From assembly GCA_029974015.1 (NCBI GenBank), contig JARKUF010000014.1, positions 64,217-128,216 on the forward strand: a stretch of 64,000 nucleotides of DNA, given 5' to 3'. Source of the stretch: Spirochaetota bacterium (GTDB lineage Bacteria; Spirochaetota; UBA4802; JAGODF01). Under the pieces are notes generated by a model, which did not search any database, was not told where the DNA came from, and saw only the letters and a list, made by a program, of their open reading frames with translations. Below are positions 21,155 to 31,681 of this stretch, piece after piece. Position numbers and translations under genes: made by a program. The number at the start of each line of letters is the position of its first letter. Position 1 is the first letter of the stretch.

Positions 21155-23629
21155 ATGGGAGCGAGTGATATCGACATCACCACCCTTCCTGTATATCCGC
21201 ATCTGGACGCAATCGCGGAACAATTCTTTACTGAAAGAGAGCTTCTAATTACGGCCGGGGCCGGGGCAGGAAAAACGACCCTGGTACCCCTTCATCTTCT
21301 TCGGCACCCCAAATCCGGAAAAGGGAAAATTGCCCTGCTTCAACCCAGGCGCATCGCCGCAAGGGCCGCCGCGGACCGAATCGCTTCACTTCTGGGAGAG
21401 CAAAGGGGCGATACTGTAGGTCTACACACAAAGTTTGAAAAAGCGACGGGGCCCCGCACTACCCTCGAGGTGATGACAGAGGGGATCCTCGTGAGGATGC
21501 TCCAGGATGATCCTGCCCTCTCCAGTTTTGACACGGTCATCTTTGACGAATGTCACGAGCGAAACATCCAGGGCGACCTCGCCCTGGCCATGGTCCTGGA
21601 CGTAAAAAGAGGAATTCGACCGGACCTCGGAATTCTCTTCATGTCCGCCACGCCTTCAATGGAAGACCTTTCCATCATTTTCCCGGGCTTGCGACGTATC
21701 GATATTCCAGGAAAGACTTTCCCGGTGAGTCTGTCATATCATCCTCCTGAAACTGGCGAAAAAATATGGGACGGAGCCGTAAGGCTCGTTAGCCACGCCT
21801 TGAAAAACAATGCAGCCCCGGGTGACATACTCGTGTTCCTCCCCGGCTTCAGGGAGATAGTGAAGGCCCGCGAAAAGATAGAAGCCGCGGCAGAGAAGAT
21901 GGGAGGAAACATAAATGTGGAAATATTGCACGGCAGTCTCTCCCCCGAAGACCAGCAGCGGGTCCTCCAGCCTGACGCAAAGGCAAGGAGGGTGATACTC
22001 TCCACAAACATCGCCGAAACGAGCCTGACCATTCCAGGCGTGGGCACCGTAATCGATTGCGGCTTCGAACGGCGGGTGCGCTTTTCACCCCGGACAGGCA
22101 TGGGCCACTGGGAAACTGTTAGAATCAGCGCTGCTTCCGCGGAACAGAGAAAAGGCCGCGCCGGGAGGACCGGCCCCGGGACGTGTTTCCGATGGTGGCG
22201 AAACGATGAGGCCCTCGAAGAAACCGCTCCGCCGGAAATAATGACCGCGGATTTAGCGCCCCTTGCCCTCGAAATTGCCGTCTGGGGAACTCCCGACCTG
22301 GCTTCCCTCACCTTCCTCTCTCCTCCTCCGCCTACGCACTACCGCCGGGCCCGTGAACTCCTCGCCCGCCTTGGGCTTATCGACGCTGATGGCGTAATCA
22401 CTGAAAGGGGACGCCGTGCGGCCTCCCTGGGAATACATCCCCGCCTGGGCCGCATGGTGGTTGAAGCGGAGGAAAAGGGCCAGGGGAAGACCGCCGCGCT
22501 CATCCCCGCAATACTCGAAGAGGGCGATGCCTCCCCTACTTCGGATTTCCGGGACAGGATAGAATCATGGATGGGTGGAAAACCTGGCAACAGGCGGGTT
22601 ACGGAAGAAGCTTCCCGCATTGCGAGGAAGGCCGGGTGCGGCGCGTCCATCAATGCCTCTGATGCCGTCCCGGAACTTGCGGGACCTCTCCTTCTCCTTG
22701 CCTTTCCCGACAGGAGCGCAGTCAGGGCCGAAAGCCATGGCCAAATGTCGCGCTGGATTCTGGCTGGCGGGCGAAGGGCCCTATGCAGGGAACGCTTTTC
22801 CGGATATGATTTTCTCGTGGTAACCGACATCGACGGAGGAGTATCTGACGGACGCATTATGCTCGCAGCCCCTTTACAAAAGGACGACATACTTGAGGCA
22901 AGCGGGACAGCAGCGGAAAATGTACGGATAGACTGGAAAGGATGGAAGCCTGAGATATATGTTGAAATATGGGCCGGGGCCCTTCTCCTGGAAACGAAAC
23001 GCCACTCCGCTATTCGCCAAGAACACCTCAAAGCGGAGACAATGCAACGCCTCCATCAATTGGGCATCGAATCACTGCCATGGGACGAGGCCTCTCGGCG
23101 TTTTATAGCCCGGGCCCGTTTCATTCTTAGAAACAATCCCGAATGCGGATTTCCGGACATGTCGGACCAGTCTCTGCAACAAAGTGCGGACACATGGCTC
23201 TTACCCTTCGCCGCCCTCAATGGAGGCGAATTGTGGAATGAATCGTCCCTTCTGAAAGGCCTGGAATACCGCCTCGGGTATGCAAATCTTCAAAAGCTGA
23301 ATGACCTCGCTCCGGAATACGTTCTTTTGCCCTCGGGAAAGAAACAAAAAATCGACTACGAACAGGGTGAGGTCCCGGTCATCGCCGCCCGGTTGCAGGA
23401 ATTTTTCGGATGCGCCGGGACTCCTGAGGTGGGAGGCCACCCCGCCCTCCTTCATCTTTTGAGCCCCGCAGGACGGCCGGTGCAAATAACGAGGGACCTC
23501 AGGGGATTTTGGAAAGGGAGCTATCATGAAGTGCGAAAAGAACTCCAGGGGCGGTATCCCCGGCATTATTGGCCCCTGGACCCTATGGCAGCAGAGCCGA
23601 CTTCCCGGGCAAAGCCCAGGAAGAATTGA
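21155..23629 (+). CDS. hrpB: ATP-dependent helicase HrpB
   Basis: GAGAGKTTLVPLHLL, FDECHERNIQGDLALAM, STNIAETSLTIPGV, EQRKGRAGRTGPG. Confidence 0.9.
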   Translation: MGASDIDITTLPVYPHLDAIAEQFFTERELLITAGAGAGKTTLVPLHLLRHPKSGKGKIALLQPRRIAARAAADRIASLLGEQRGDTVGLHTKFEKATGPRTTLEVMTEGILVRMLQDDPALSSFDTVIFDECHERNIQGDLALAMVLDVKRGIRPDLGILFMSATPSMEDLSIIFPGLRRIDIPGKTFPVSLSYHPPETGEKIWDGAVRLVSHALKNNAAPGDILVFLPGFREIVKAREKIEAAAEKMGGNINVEILHGSLSPEDQQRVLQPDAKARRVILSTNIAETSLTIPGVGTVIDCGFERRVRFSPRTGMGHWETVRISAASAEQRKGRAGRTGPGTCFRWWRNDEALEETAPPEIMTADLAPLALEIAVWGTPDLASLTFLSPPPPTHYRRARELLARLGLIDADGVITERGRRAASLGIHPRLGRMVVEAEEKGQGKTAALIPAILEEGDASPTSDFRDRIESWMGGKPGNRRVTEEASRIARKAGCGASINASDAVPELAGPLLLLAFPDRSAVRAESHGQMSRWILAGGRRALCRERFSGYDFLVVTDIDGGVSDGRIMLAAPLQKDDILEASGTAAENVRIDWKGWKPEIYVEIWAGALLLETKRHSAIRQEHLKAETMQRLHQLGIESLPWDEASRRFIARARFILRNNPECGFPDMSDQSLQQSADTWLLPFAALNGGELWNESSLLKGLEYRLGYANLQKLNDLAPEYVLLPSGKKQKIDYEQGEVPVIAARLQEFFGCAGTPEVGGHPALLHLLSPAGRPVQITRDLRGFWKGSYHEVRKELQGRYPRHYWPLDPMAAEPTSRAKPRKN

Positions 23630-23705
23630 GGTTGCCTTAAAAGAAATACTTGATTTTAATGCGTACCGATGGAATATACGAAAGCATATCAAGGAGATCC
23701 CGGCT

Positions 23706-24101
23706 ATGACGGATTATTCGCGAGCTTCAACCGCCGCTATCGATAAAGTGGAAAACTATAGCTTCGACACCATTCCCGCCAGGGGGGCCAATATTGTGGT
23801 AACCTGGGTGTACCCTGAATTCCAGAGCCTCTGCCCCCTCTCCGAAAGGCATGACCAGGGCACCCTGACAATCAGTTACGCCCCCAAAGAAACGCTTCTT
23901 GAAAGCAAATCCGTCCGCGAATATCTCAGGCTCTGGCGCAATATGAAAATCTGGCAGGAATATGTCACCGACGAAATTGCCAATGCTTTATTTTCATCCA
24001 TCGAACCCGCATGGCTCGATGTGGAAATAAAATGGACTTCACGTGGCGGAATATATGCCGTCACCTCCGCAAAGCGTGGAAACAGACCCATTCATGATTA
24101 A
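23706..24101 (+). CDS. queF: NADPH-dependent 7-cyano-7-deazaguanine reductase
   Basis: YPEFQSLCPLSERHDQGTLTISYAP, LLESKSVREYLRLWRN; SD AAGGAG before ATG 23706. Confidence 0.9.
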   Translation: MTDYSRASTAAIDKVENYSFDTIPARGANIVVTWVYPEFQSLCPLSERHDQGTLTISYAPKETLLESKSVREYLRLWRNMKIWQEYVTDEIANALFSSIEPAWLDVEIKWTSRGGIYAVTSAKRGNRPIHD

Positions 24102-24158
24102 CGTCTACATGCCGACGGCATTTAACACTGATTAATATCTAGCAAAGAGAGGACCTGT

Positions 24159-25991
24159 ATGAAATTAAGAAAATACGCCTATCTTGCCATATTCCTCTTA
24201 GCAGTCCTTTTTCTCGTAGGAGAATCCGATCTCCTGGCCCGCGCCGGCGGAGCAGGAGATTTCAGCGGGGGCGACGGCGGAGGAAGCGGGGAGGGATTAG
24301 GATATCTAATCTACATACTCATCCGGATTATAATTGAACTGCCCTTCCCTGCCAACATAATCGTTGCGGGGATTGTCATCGCCGGCTTCACAATCCTCTC
24401 CCGCATGACGCAAAAAAAGATAAAGGCCCAGACCATCTTAAACCAGCTTCCCACGGGGGAGCCGGTGAAAAGGATTAAGGGATACGACGGCCTGATGGCC
24501 GGAAACCCGGATTTCAATGAAGACGCTTTCAAGAACAATGTTCGGGACGCCTTCGTTAAAATCCAAAAGGCCTGGGAAGCCCGTGACCTTTCAGGCGTAC
24601 GCCGTTTTATTTCGGACGGAGTGTATCAGCGCTTCAACACCCAGTTTAAAATGATGGAGCTTTTGCAGCAAAAAAACACCATCAGCGACATCGACGTTAA
24701 GAACGTCTATATCGACCGCATAGACAGGGACGGGCTGTACGATATCATCCATACGGCGATACACGCCTCCCTGACCGACAGCTTTACAAGCGAGCTCGAC
24801 CCGTCCCTGAACACCGGCGGACATGAGGAATTCGTCGAATACTGGTCTTTTTTAAAAAAACGCGGAAAACCCCGCAGGGATATCTACCAGACCGACGACT
24901 GCCCCAACTGCGGTTCCCCCCTGCCTCAGGATATGGGGGATGTGAGCAAATGCGCCTCCTGCGGCACCCTGACCAACTCCGGGGAATACGACTGGGTCCT
25001 CGCCGAGATCACCCAGGCTGATGATTACATAACAGCGAATCCGAAACTCGCAAAAACCCAGGGCCTCAACGAGAAGGTGAAAAACCTAATACAAGAAAAC
25101 GACGATTTCTCCGTACAGCTCGTGGAGGACAAGGCGAGTAACGGCTATCTGCAAATCATAACCGCCCGGGCCCTGAACGACCCGTCCATCATGCGCCGCT
25201 TCGTGAGCGACGAGGCTTTCGCGAAAATCAAAATGCCCGATGAGGGCGCAAGGGTGGCTTATAACAGGATTTATCTTAACGACGTTACCCTCATCGGCGC
25301 CGCCGAGGAGGGTAACACGAACATCCTTTCCATCTCGGTGAAGTCGTCATTCCAGAGGGTAAAACTGGAAAACGGCAGGGCCAGGAAGGTGGACCACGCG
25401 GTAATTTCCATGACCGAAGTCCTCCTCATGAGCCGGGACAAAAACGCGGCGGCGTCGAAAGGCTCCCTCTACGCCCACATCTGCCCGAGCTGCGGGGCCC
25501 CGATCGAAAATTCCCTGGACATAACCTGCGCCTACTGCGGTTCGGTGCTGAATAGCACTTCCGGTGAATGGATCATCACCGATATTATGTCGGTGGAACA
25601 GTACGAAGATTTCCTTCGGGAGCGCGGCGCCGCTTTCGCATACAGCGTCAGGCCCTCGCTCGTCGACAAACTCATGGATGTGAGGGACTTCGCCTTCAAC
25701 AATGTGATGGTGGTGATGGCCGCCGACGGACAATTTCAGGAGGAGGAGCGTAGTTTCGCCCTCGAACTTGCGGCGAAATGGGGCTATGATTCCACCAAAC
25801 TCGATCCTTTCTTTCAGATGGCGATGAGCGGGCGCCTCGTGGTCCGGATGCCTGATGATCCCGGGAAGAGGATAAAAATTTATAAGCTCATGGAAAAAGC
25901 GGCCCTTGCTGATAATACGATCACCCCGGATGAGCAGGCCCTCCTCGACAGCATTCGAGAGCAATACGGGATTGACACCGGCAATGCTTGA
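24159..25991 (+). CDS. Tim44-like domain protein with two zinc ribbons and C-terminal TerB-like region
   Basis: Signal/TM N-terminus, CPNCGSPLPQ...CASCG and CPSCGAPIEN...CAYCG; repeated Tim44-like blocks. Confidence 0.7.
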   Translation: MKLRKYAYLAIFLLAVLFLVGESDLLARAGGAGDFSGGDGGGSGEGLGYLIYILIRIIIELPFPANIIVAGIVIAGFTILSRMTQKKIKAQTILNQLPTGEPVKRIKGYDGLMAGNPDFNEDAFKNNVRDAFVKIQKAWEARDLSGVRRFISDGVYQRFNTQFKMMELLQQKNTISDIDVKNVYIDRIDRDGLYDIIHTAIHASLTDSFTSELDPSLNTGGHEEFVEYWSFLKKRGKPRRDIYQTDDCPNCGSPLPQDMGDVSKCASCGTLTNSGEYDWVLAEITQADDYITANPKLAKTQGLNEKVKNLIQENDDFSVQLVEDKASNGYLQIITARALNDPSIMRRFVSDEAFAKIKMPDEGARVAYNRIYLNDVTLIGAAEEGNTNILSISVKSSFQRVKLENGRARKVDHAVISMTEVLLMSRDKNAAASKGSLYAHICPSCGAPIENSLDITCAYCGSVLNSTSGEWIITDIMSVEQYEDFLRERGAAFAYSVRPSLVDKLMDVRDFAFNNVMVVMAADGQFQEEERSFALELAAKWGYDSTKLDPFFQMAMSGRLVVRMPDDPGKRIKIYKLMEKAALADNTITPDEQALLDSIREQYGIDTGNA

Positions 25992-26035
25992 GTTTTTTTA
26001 AATAAGCAATATCTCCACTTCATGAGGGATGTACC

Positions 26036-28123
26036 ATGGAAAAATTTTTCTATCCCGAGAGCCTCGTCGTTATCGGCGTGTCGCTAAAGCGCATAAACCT
26101 CGGCCATATCATCTTATCGTCGAACGCGGACCTCGGGTTTAAAGGAAGGCTCTACGGCGTAGGAAAAGAGACCGGTGAACTGCGGGGCATGCCCGTCTAC
26201 CCCGACGTGAAAAGCCTGCCTGAGACGCCTGATGTCGCCATCATAATCACCCGGGCGAAGACGGTCCCCGGTTTCATGAAGGACTGCGGGGAAAAAGGCA
26301 TCAGGCGCGTTGTAATCGAATCCGGCGGATTTTCGGAATATTCCCGGGATAACCGTTCCCTTGAGGAAGAGGTCCTTGAGATCGCGCGACACTATGGTAT
26401 CCGTATCATCGGCCCAAACTGCATAGGCACCATCAATACGGAAAACCAGCTTTTCATGCCTTTCGCGGTGCTCAAAACACCCTTAAAAACGGGACCGGTC
26501 TCCATCGTCTCCCAGAGCGGAGGTGTCGGTGACACATTTATGCGCATCACAAATGAAAACCATATATTTTTCAATAAATTCATTGCCGTAGGCAATAAGC
26601 TCGACATCGACGAAGTCGATTCTCTCGAGTACCTTATCGAAGACAAAGGCACCGGTGCTATTCTTATGTATCTGGAGGGGTTTTCCAGGGGGCGCGATTT
26701 CTTCGACGCCGCAATGAAATCGGAGAAACCGATAGTGGTGCAAAAATCCAACCGCTCGCCCATGAGCGCGAAAATAGCCCAGTCCCATACGGCGGCCCTT
26801 TCTGCCAGCGACGATGTCGTCAGCGCGGCTTTTCATCAGGCCGCGGTAATCCGTGTAAACAGCGAGGACGAGCTGGTGATCGCCGCAAAAACCCTGATGC
26901 TTCCCGCCATGAAGGGGAACCGTGTAGCCGTCCTGTCCAGATCCGGGGGACATGCCGTCATAACCGTGGACGCCTGCGCTAAATACGGCTTTGAGCTTAT
27001 AGAGTTCCCGGAAGAATTCATCGAAAAAATAAAGTCGCTCTATGATACCAATATTATAGCCCACCAGAATCCGCTTGATCTGGGGGAAATCTTCGATTAC
27101 ACCATCTTCACAAAAATTTTAGAGGTGACCCTTGAGCTCCCGAACGTGGACGGGGTAATTTTCAACCATCTCTACCAGTCAAGCTATGAGGCGGAGATGT
27201 CCCGTATCTTCCTGAACGGCGTAAGCGAGCTTTCGAAGAAACACGGAAAACCGATAGCGATGACGCTTATTTCCGACGCTGCGGAGATATTAGACATATC
27301 GATGAACCATCACTACCCCACCTTCACCACCCCCATGCAGTCCGCCACGGCCCTGTGGGGGTCGAGGCATTACCATCTCCGAAAAGAAGCCAGAAACAAC
27401 AGGGGGCAACTTGAAAAATTCAATCTGGACAGAAAACGCATTGAATCCATACAAGCCCTTTGCGTCAGAGAGGGGCGCATACCACTCACCGACGAAGCGC
27501 TTGACATCTGCGCCGCAGCGGGAATTCGTCCGGTCCCGGCGGTGCGGATTGGAGATGCCGGGGAATTGTCCGGCCTTGTAATCGCTTATCCCGCTGCGGT
27601 GAAGCTCCTTTCCCGGGACGCTTCCCACAAGTCAGATATAGGAGGAGTGAAAATCGGCCTGCCCGACAGGGAGGCCGTCGCTCGTGCAATAAACGAAATG
27701 GCTGATGCTGTTACACGCTCCCCGAAGCCGCCGAGAATCGAAGGCTTTCTCGTCCAGGAAATGGCGCCGAAGGGGCATGAGTTCTTCGTAGGGGGAAGGC
27801 GCGACCCTGTCTTCGGCCCCATCGTCATGGCGGGCCTGGGAGGCGTGTACATAGAACTTTTCAATGACAGGGCCATCCGTCTGGCGCCGGTGACGCGCAA
27901 TGAAGCGATGGACATGCTTCGACAGCTCAAAGCCTACCGCATCATCGAGGGATACCGGGGAGGCGGGCCCCTGGATACTGAGGCCCTGGCCGATATAATT
28001 TTAAGGGTAGGACATCTTCTCGGCGAAGTCCGGGAAATTACCGAGATTGACCTTAATCCTGTAATAGTCCATGAAAGAGGCAGCGGCGTCTCCATCGTGG
28101 ACTCAAGGGTTTTCTTTAATTGA
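26036..28123 (+). CDS. acetate--CoA ligase (NDP-forming)-type acyl-CoA synthetase
   Basis: CoA-binding N-terminus, GPNCIGTINTENQLF, SQSGGVGDTFM, C-terminal ATP-grasp-like KLLSRDASHKSDIGGVKIGL. Confidence 0.85.
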   Translation: MEKFFYPESLVVIGVSLKRINLGHIILSSNADLGFKGRLYGVGKETGELRGMPVYPDVKSLPETPDVAIIITRAKTVPGFMKDCGEKGIRRVVIESGGFSEYSRDNRSLEEEVLEIARHYGIRIIGPNCIGTINTENQLFMPFAVLKTPLKTGPVSIVSQSGGVGDTFMRITNENHIFFNKFIAVGNKLDIDEVDSLEYLIEDKGTGAILMYLEGFSRGRDFFDAAMKSEKPIVVQKSNRSPMSAKIAQSHTAALSASDDVVSAAFHQAAVIRVNSEDELVIAAKTLMLPAMKGNRVAVLSRSGGHAVITVDACAKYGFELIEFPEEFIEKIKSLYDTNIIAHQNPLDLGEIFDYTIFTKILEVTLELPNVDGVIFNHLYQSSYEAEMSRIFLNGVSELSKKHGKPIAMTLISDAAEILDISMNHHYPTFTTPMQSATALWGSRHYHLRKEARNNRGQLEKFNLDRKRIESIQALCVREGRIPLTDEALDICAAAGIRPVPAVRIGDAGELSGLVIAYPAAVKLLSRDASHKSDIGGVKIGLPDREAVARAINEMADAVTRSPKPPRIEGFLVQEMAPKGHEFFVGGRRDPVFGPIVMAGLGGVYIELFNDRAIRLAPVTRNEAMDMLRQLKAYRIIEGYRGGGPLDTEALADIILRVGHLLGEVREITEIDLNPVIVHERGSGVSIVDSRVFFN

Positions 28124-28141
28124 CAGGTACGACCGCGAACA

Positions 28142-29392
28142 TCACATTTTGGAAAAATTTTCCATCACCTGCCCGAGAAGCTCCTTCGTGTCCTTCATGA
28201 TTTTCGTGCGCCATGCCGGCGATGAGGGATTATACATCTCAATGAATTCTTTTTTCACCCTGGCCTCGTTTTCCGGAGAGGCATATCCATGATGAAACCC
28301 CTGGTTTTCAAGCGCTGTGACATGAAGGGACTTGATTGATCCCAGGGTCGTCTGGCTGTTAAGGGTACCGTATTCAAATACCATGGGAAGATAGACGCCC
28401 CCGGTTTTGAGTGATCCGAGGAAACCGGTAAAATCTCCCGTGACGGTGTAAAAATCGTCGCTGTCTCCCCAGTCAATTTTTCGTCCCTTGAACACATTCT
28501 GGACCATTGCCCGAATATTTTTGTCCTCGATGGGATTTGGGAAAAGATGCAGGACCCCGCGTTCGCCGTATCCCGTGTGCAGGTCAATATTCAAAACCAG
28601 GGGATAGTCGTTGAGCGTCTTTTTCACTTCTTTTGCGATTGCTTTGATCTGGGGTTCGAAATCTCCGCCGCCATAGTACAGGCCTTTCGGATAAGAATAC
28701 TGCCCCTGGAGTATCGCCTGGCGCAGGGTTTTCATCGAGGCGCTAAGGATGTTCGATAACGCTTTCACATGGAAGAAGACATTTCCCATGGAGCGGGTGT
28801 TGACCTTTGTTTCGGGATTAATTAGATGAGACAACTTGGGATATCCCTCGTTTACGGTTGCATAGAGGGCTTTGTCCGTAGAACTGTTCCTGTTCAGGTC
28901 CACATTGTTCTCCGTGACCCGACGGACATTTTTAAACCCGTAAGGATTCATCGAGTGGATTATTAGAATGCCTGTGGAATCGAGAAGCGCCGGCGTCAGC
29001 ATCTCTTTAAGAAACATCCTTTGAATAGCGCTGCCCACGAAACCTTCGACCCCGTGGACTCCCGAGGAAAGCACAAGGAGCCTTTTTTTTACATTCAGGG
29101 CGGGAATGTATAGCACGTCGACAGAAAGGTCGGTGTCCGATTTCGTCGGCACCGGTATGGTTGTAAGAACAGCTTTCAGACCGTACTTTCCGTCAGTGTA
29201 TTCCCGCGCCACGGTCCTGAATGCCTTTCTCGACGCATCATAGGAATCCAGATAGTATCCAAACAACCCCGGATCAGGCGTAATTTCAGGATCTGAAGCA
29301 TTAAAAAAATTGAAGCTCCAGGTGGACCAGAGAAGAATGAGGAAAAAGACCACTGCGATTACATAAAGCCCGATACGAAGTTTCTTTTTCAT
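28142..29392 (-). CDS. DUF2817-type / M14-like peptidase, membrane-anchored
   Basis: SSGVHGVEGFVGSAIQ, HSMNPYGFKNVRRVTENNVDLNRN, NIDLHTGYGERG; start set at MKKKLRIGLYV. Confidence 0.75.
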   Translation of the reverse strand: MKKKLRIGLYVIAVVFFLILLWSTWSFNFFNASDPEITPDPGLFGYYLDSYDASRKAFRTVAREYTDGKYGLKAVLTTIPVPTKSDTDLSVDVLYIPALNVKKRLLVLSSGVHGVEGFVGSAIQRMFLKEMLTPALLDSTGILIIHSMNPYGFKNVRRVTENNVDLNRNSSTDKALYATVNEGYPKLSHLINPETKVNTRSMGNVFFHVKALSNILSASMKTLRQAILQGQYSYPKGLYYGGGDFEPQIKAIAKEVKKTLNDYPLVLNIDLHTGYGERGVLHLFPNPIEDKNIRAMVQNVFKGRKIDWGDSDDFYTVTGDFTGFLGSLKTGGVYLPMVFEYGTLNSQTTLGSIKSLHVTALENQGFHHGYASPENEARVKKEFIEMYNPSSPAWRTKIMKDTKELLGQVMENFSKM

Positions 29393-29785
29393 GAACGTTA
29401 CCTCCAGGCAGAGTACCGGCAAATCTGATAATACGTATGTTTCTTTAAGTGACTGAAAACAAAAATATATCGTACCCTTGGTTCGTAATCCTGTCAAGAC
29501 ATTGCGTGAAATGACAGAAGTTTTACCGCCAGTCTTCATTGGACCGGGCAACTTGGTAATTAGAGCGTGCCATAGTCCAACTAACGTTTTTTCTGCGATG
29601 GCACAAAAATTTATCGATACAATTAGATATATTTGTACAAAAAAGCCACCCGTAGGACGGGGCTTTCGTAGATGTAAAAATTAAAAGTTTAAACAAAAAT
29701 GCATCTTTATTTTTTATTGACGAACCCATGACGATGATTGTAAAATGCAACATTTCCGGTGACAACGGCGGCAGGCGAAATCGCA

Positions 29786-30100
29786 ATGAATATCGCAGTT
29801 CATGAAAAAAAGGGCTTCAAGATCATTACCCTGGAAGGAGAATTTGATCTCTACAATATCAAAGCCTTGAAGGATACGATCTTCAACTGCATCGCCGATA
29901 CTGCATATAACACAGTCATAGATTTGGGCGGTGTCCACTACATGGATTCAAACGCTATAGGCGTACTATACGCCGCCCAGAATAAACTTGCAGACTTCAA
30001 CAAGGAGCTTTATATTTCCAGGATGACCCCGGAGCTTGCGGAAGTGATGAGGATAGTGGGGCTTGCTTTCCGCGAGATAGACCTCGAAGCCGAAAAATAA
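29786..30100 (+). CDS. STAS domain anti-sigma factor antagonist
   Basis: NTVIDLGGVHYMDSNAIGVLYAAQ. Confidence 0.85.
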   Translation: MNIAVHEKKGFKIITLEGEFDLYNIKALKDTIFNCIADTAYNTVIDLGGVHYMDSNAIGVLYAAQNKLADFNKELYISRMTPELAEVMRIVGLAFREIDLEAEK

Positions 30101-30105
30101 AAAAA

Positions 30106-30125
30106 ACGCGGCCCGGAGGCCGCGT
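30106..30125 (-). terminator. terminator hairpin ACGCGGCC-CGGA-GGCCGCGT followed on minus strand by poly-T (ssb side)
   Basis: Perfect 8-bp stem with T-run on the minus strand. Confidence 0.75.
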
Positions 30126-30145
30126 CGGATTTGGGGATTCTTCTC

Positions 30146-30499
30146 TCAATAGGGTGGTGCTACTGCATCGGCTTTCGCCGTTTCGGTTTTCAGCGGTTTG
30201 CTGCCGAAATCGAAGTGCTCAAGTATTACGCTTACCTCGCTTCTATTTCCTCCGTTCTGGTCTTTCCAGGTATTGTAGTCCAGACGGCCGGATATAAATA
30301 TTTCGTGGCCTGTTTTGAAATACTGCGCAATCACGTTGGCATGGTTTCCCCATGCGGTAATGTTGTAAAAACCGGTTTTCTTGTTTTCGCCGAAGCGAAT
30401 GTCGTTTGCGATCCTGAAGGCGCACAGGGACTTGCCGTTCACCGTAGTTTTCAGTTCCGGGTCTTTGACCAGCCTTCCGTTTAAACATACTTTGTTCAT
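30146..30499 (-). CDS. ssb: single-stranded DNA-binding protein
   Basis: MNKVCLNGRLVKDPELKTT...; ITAWGNHANVIAQYFKTGHEIFISGRLDYNTW. Confidence 0.9.
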   Translation of the reverse strand: MNKVCLNGRLVKDPELKTTVNGKSLCAFRIANDIRFGENKKTGFYNITAWGNHANVIAQYFKTGHEIFISGRLDYNTWKDQNGGNRSEVSVILEHFDFGSKPLKTETAKADAVAPPY

Positions 30500-30632
30500 A
30501 GTTAACTCCTTTACTTGTAATAGTTGATGTGAATCGATTCATCATGAGTGAAAATTAATATGGTACCTATGACAGATAGCGTCATGGTTAAAAAAAATGG
30601 AACCTCCAAAAAAAAAATTAAGGATATTCACA

Positions 30633-30691
30633 AAAATCAGGTTTACCAGCCCGCCGAGGACAGGCGGGTAAACCTGATTTTTTGAGGTTGC
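30633..30691. repeat. dispersed intergenic repeat copy
   Basis: AAAATCAGGTTTACCAGCCCGCCGAGGACAGGCGGGTAAACCTGATTTT then TTGAGGTTGCC. Confidence 0.85.
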
Positions 30692-30694
30692 CAA

Positions 30695-31681
30695 ATGTCA
30701 AAATTTAAACCGCAATACGCCCGACTGGTCTTCATTGACCGGAAAATCAGAGAAGGCAAATACCCCAACAGTACTACCCTTGCTAGGGAGTACGAAGTGA
30801 GTCCAAGATCGATAGCCAGGGACATCGCCTATCTGAAAGACATGCTTGGGGCCCCGGTGGAGTACGACCCGGCCAGAAAAGGCTATTTTTATTCAGAGGA
30901 TGACTACCGCCTGCCGGATATACAGATACGTGAAAGCGATTTTTTCGCCCTCATGATAGCGGACAGGGCCCTATCAATGTATGAAAACACTCCAATGTAC
31001 AATAAACTGCGACAAATTTTCGGCAGACTACTCTCTCTCCTACCCGATACCATTACTGTGAATTCTGCATGGATTAACGAAAAATACTCCTTTTTAGGCG
31101 AAAGCATCCCTGATATTGACTCATCAGTATGGGAAAACCTTAACAATGCTCTTCGGGCCCAGATTACGCTCAGGATAGTCCATCGCTCCCCGGGAAAGCA
31201 AGAAAGCTCACGTCTCGTTGACCCCTATCATATGGCCAGTTATCGCGGAGAATGGTACCTCGTGGGACGCTGCCACACCAGGAAGGATGTGCTAAAATTT
31301 GCCGTTTCAAGAATCAAAGCGGCCGAATGTACAGATAAACCATTTGATATTCCGCACGGTTTCGATTTCAGCACCTATCTGGGGCCAAGCTTCGGAATCA
31401 TGACCGAAACGGAAGAATATGATATCGCGATCCGCTTCAATGCCGCCACTGCCCCCTACATCCGAGAAAGAAGCTGGCACCGCGACCAAACGATTACGGA
31501 AGAAGACAATGGCGAAATCACCCTTTCGTTTAAAACGAATTCGCTGATAGAAGTAAAAAGATGGGTCCTTTCCTGGGGGGACGGCGCAAAGGTAACTAAA
31601 CCCGTGTCACTGGCGAGGATCATCTCCGGGGAAATCGCTCGGATGGCAGGCCAGTATGGAGTTGAATTTACGGAAAAGTGA
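30695..31681 (+). CDS. WYL domain transcriptional regulator (HTH N-terminus)
   Basis: TTLAREYEVSPRSIARDIAYLKDMLGAPVEYD; WYL region GEWYLVGRCHTRKDVLKFAVSRI. Confidence 0.9.
   Translation: MSKFKPQYARLVFIDRKIREGKYPNSTTLAREYEVSPRSIARDIAYLKDMLGAPVEYDPARKGYFYSEDDYRLPDIQIRESDFFALMIADRALSMYENTPMYNKLRQIFGRLLSLLPDTITVNSAWINEKYSFLGESIPDIDSSVWENLNNALRAQITLRIVHRSPGKQESSRLVDPYHMASYRGEWYLVGRCHTRKDVLKFAVSRIKAAECTDKPFDIPHGFDFSTYLGPSFGIMTETEEYDIAIRFNAATAPYIRERSWHRDQTITEEDNGEITLSFKTNSLIEVKRWVLSWGDGAKVTKPVSLARIISGEIARMAGQYGVEFTEK

Noticed and set aside
29640-29670. Hairpin AAAGCCACCCGTAGGACGGGGCTTT considered as part of a c-di-GMP riboswitch
   Set aside because: Lacks the second conserved helix and required core; at most a terminator-like hairpin.
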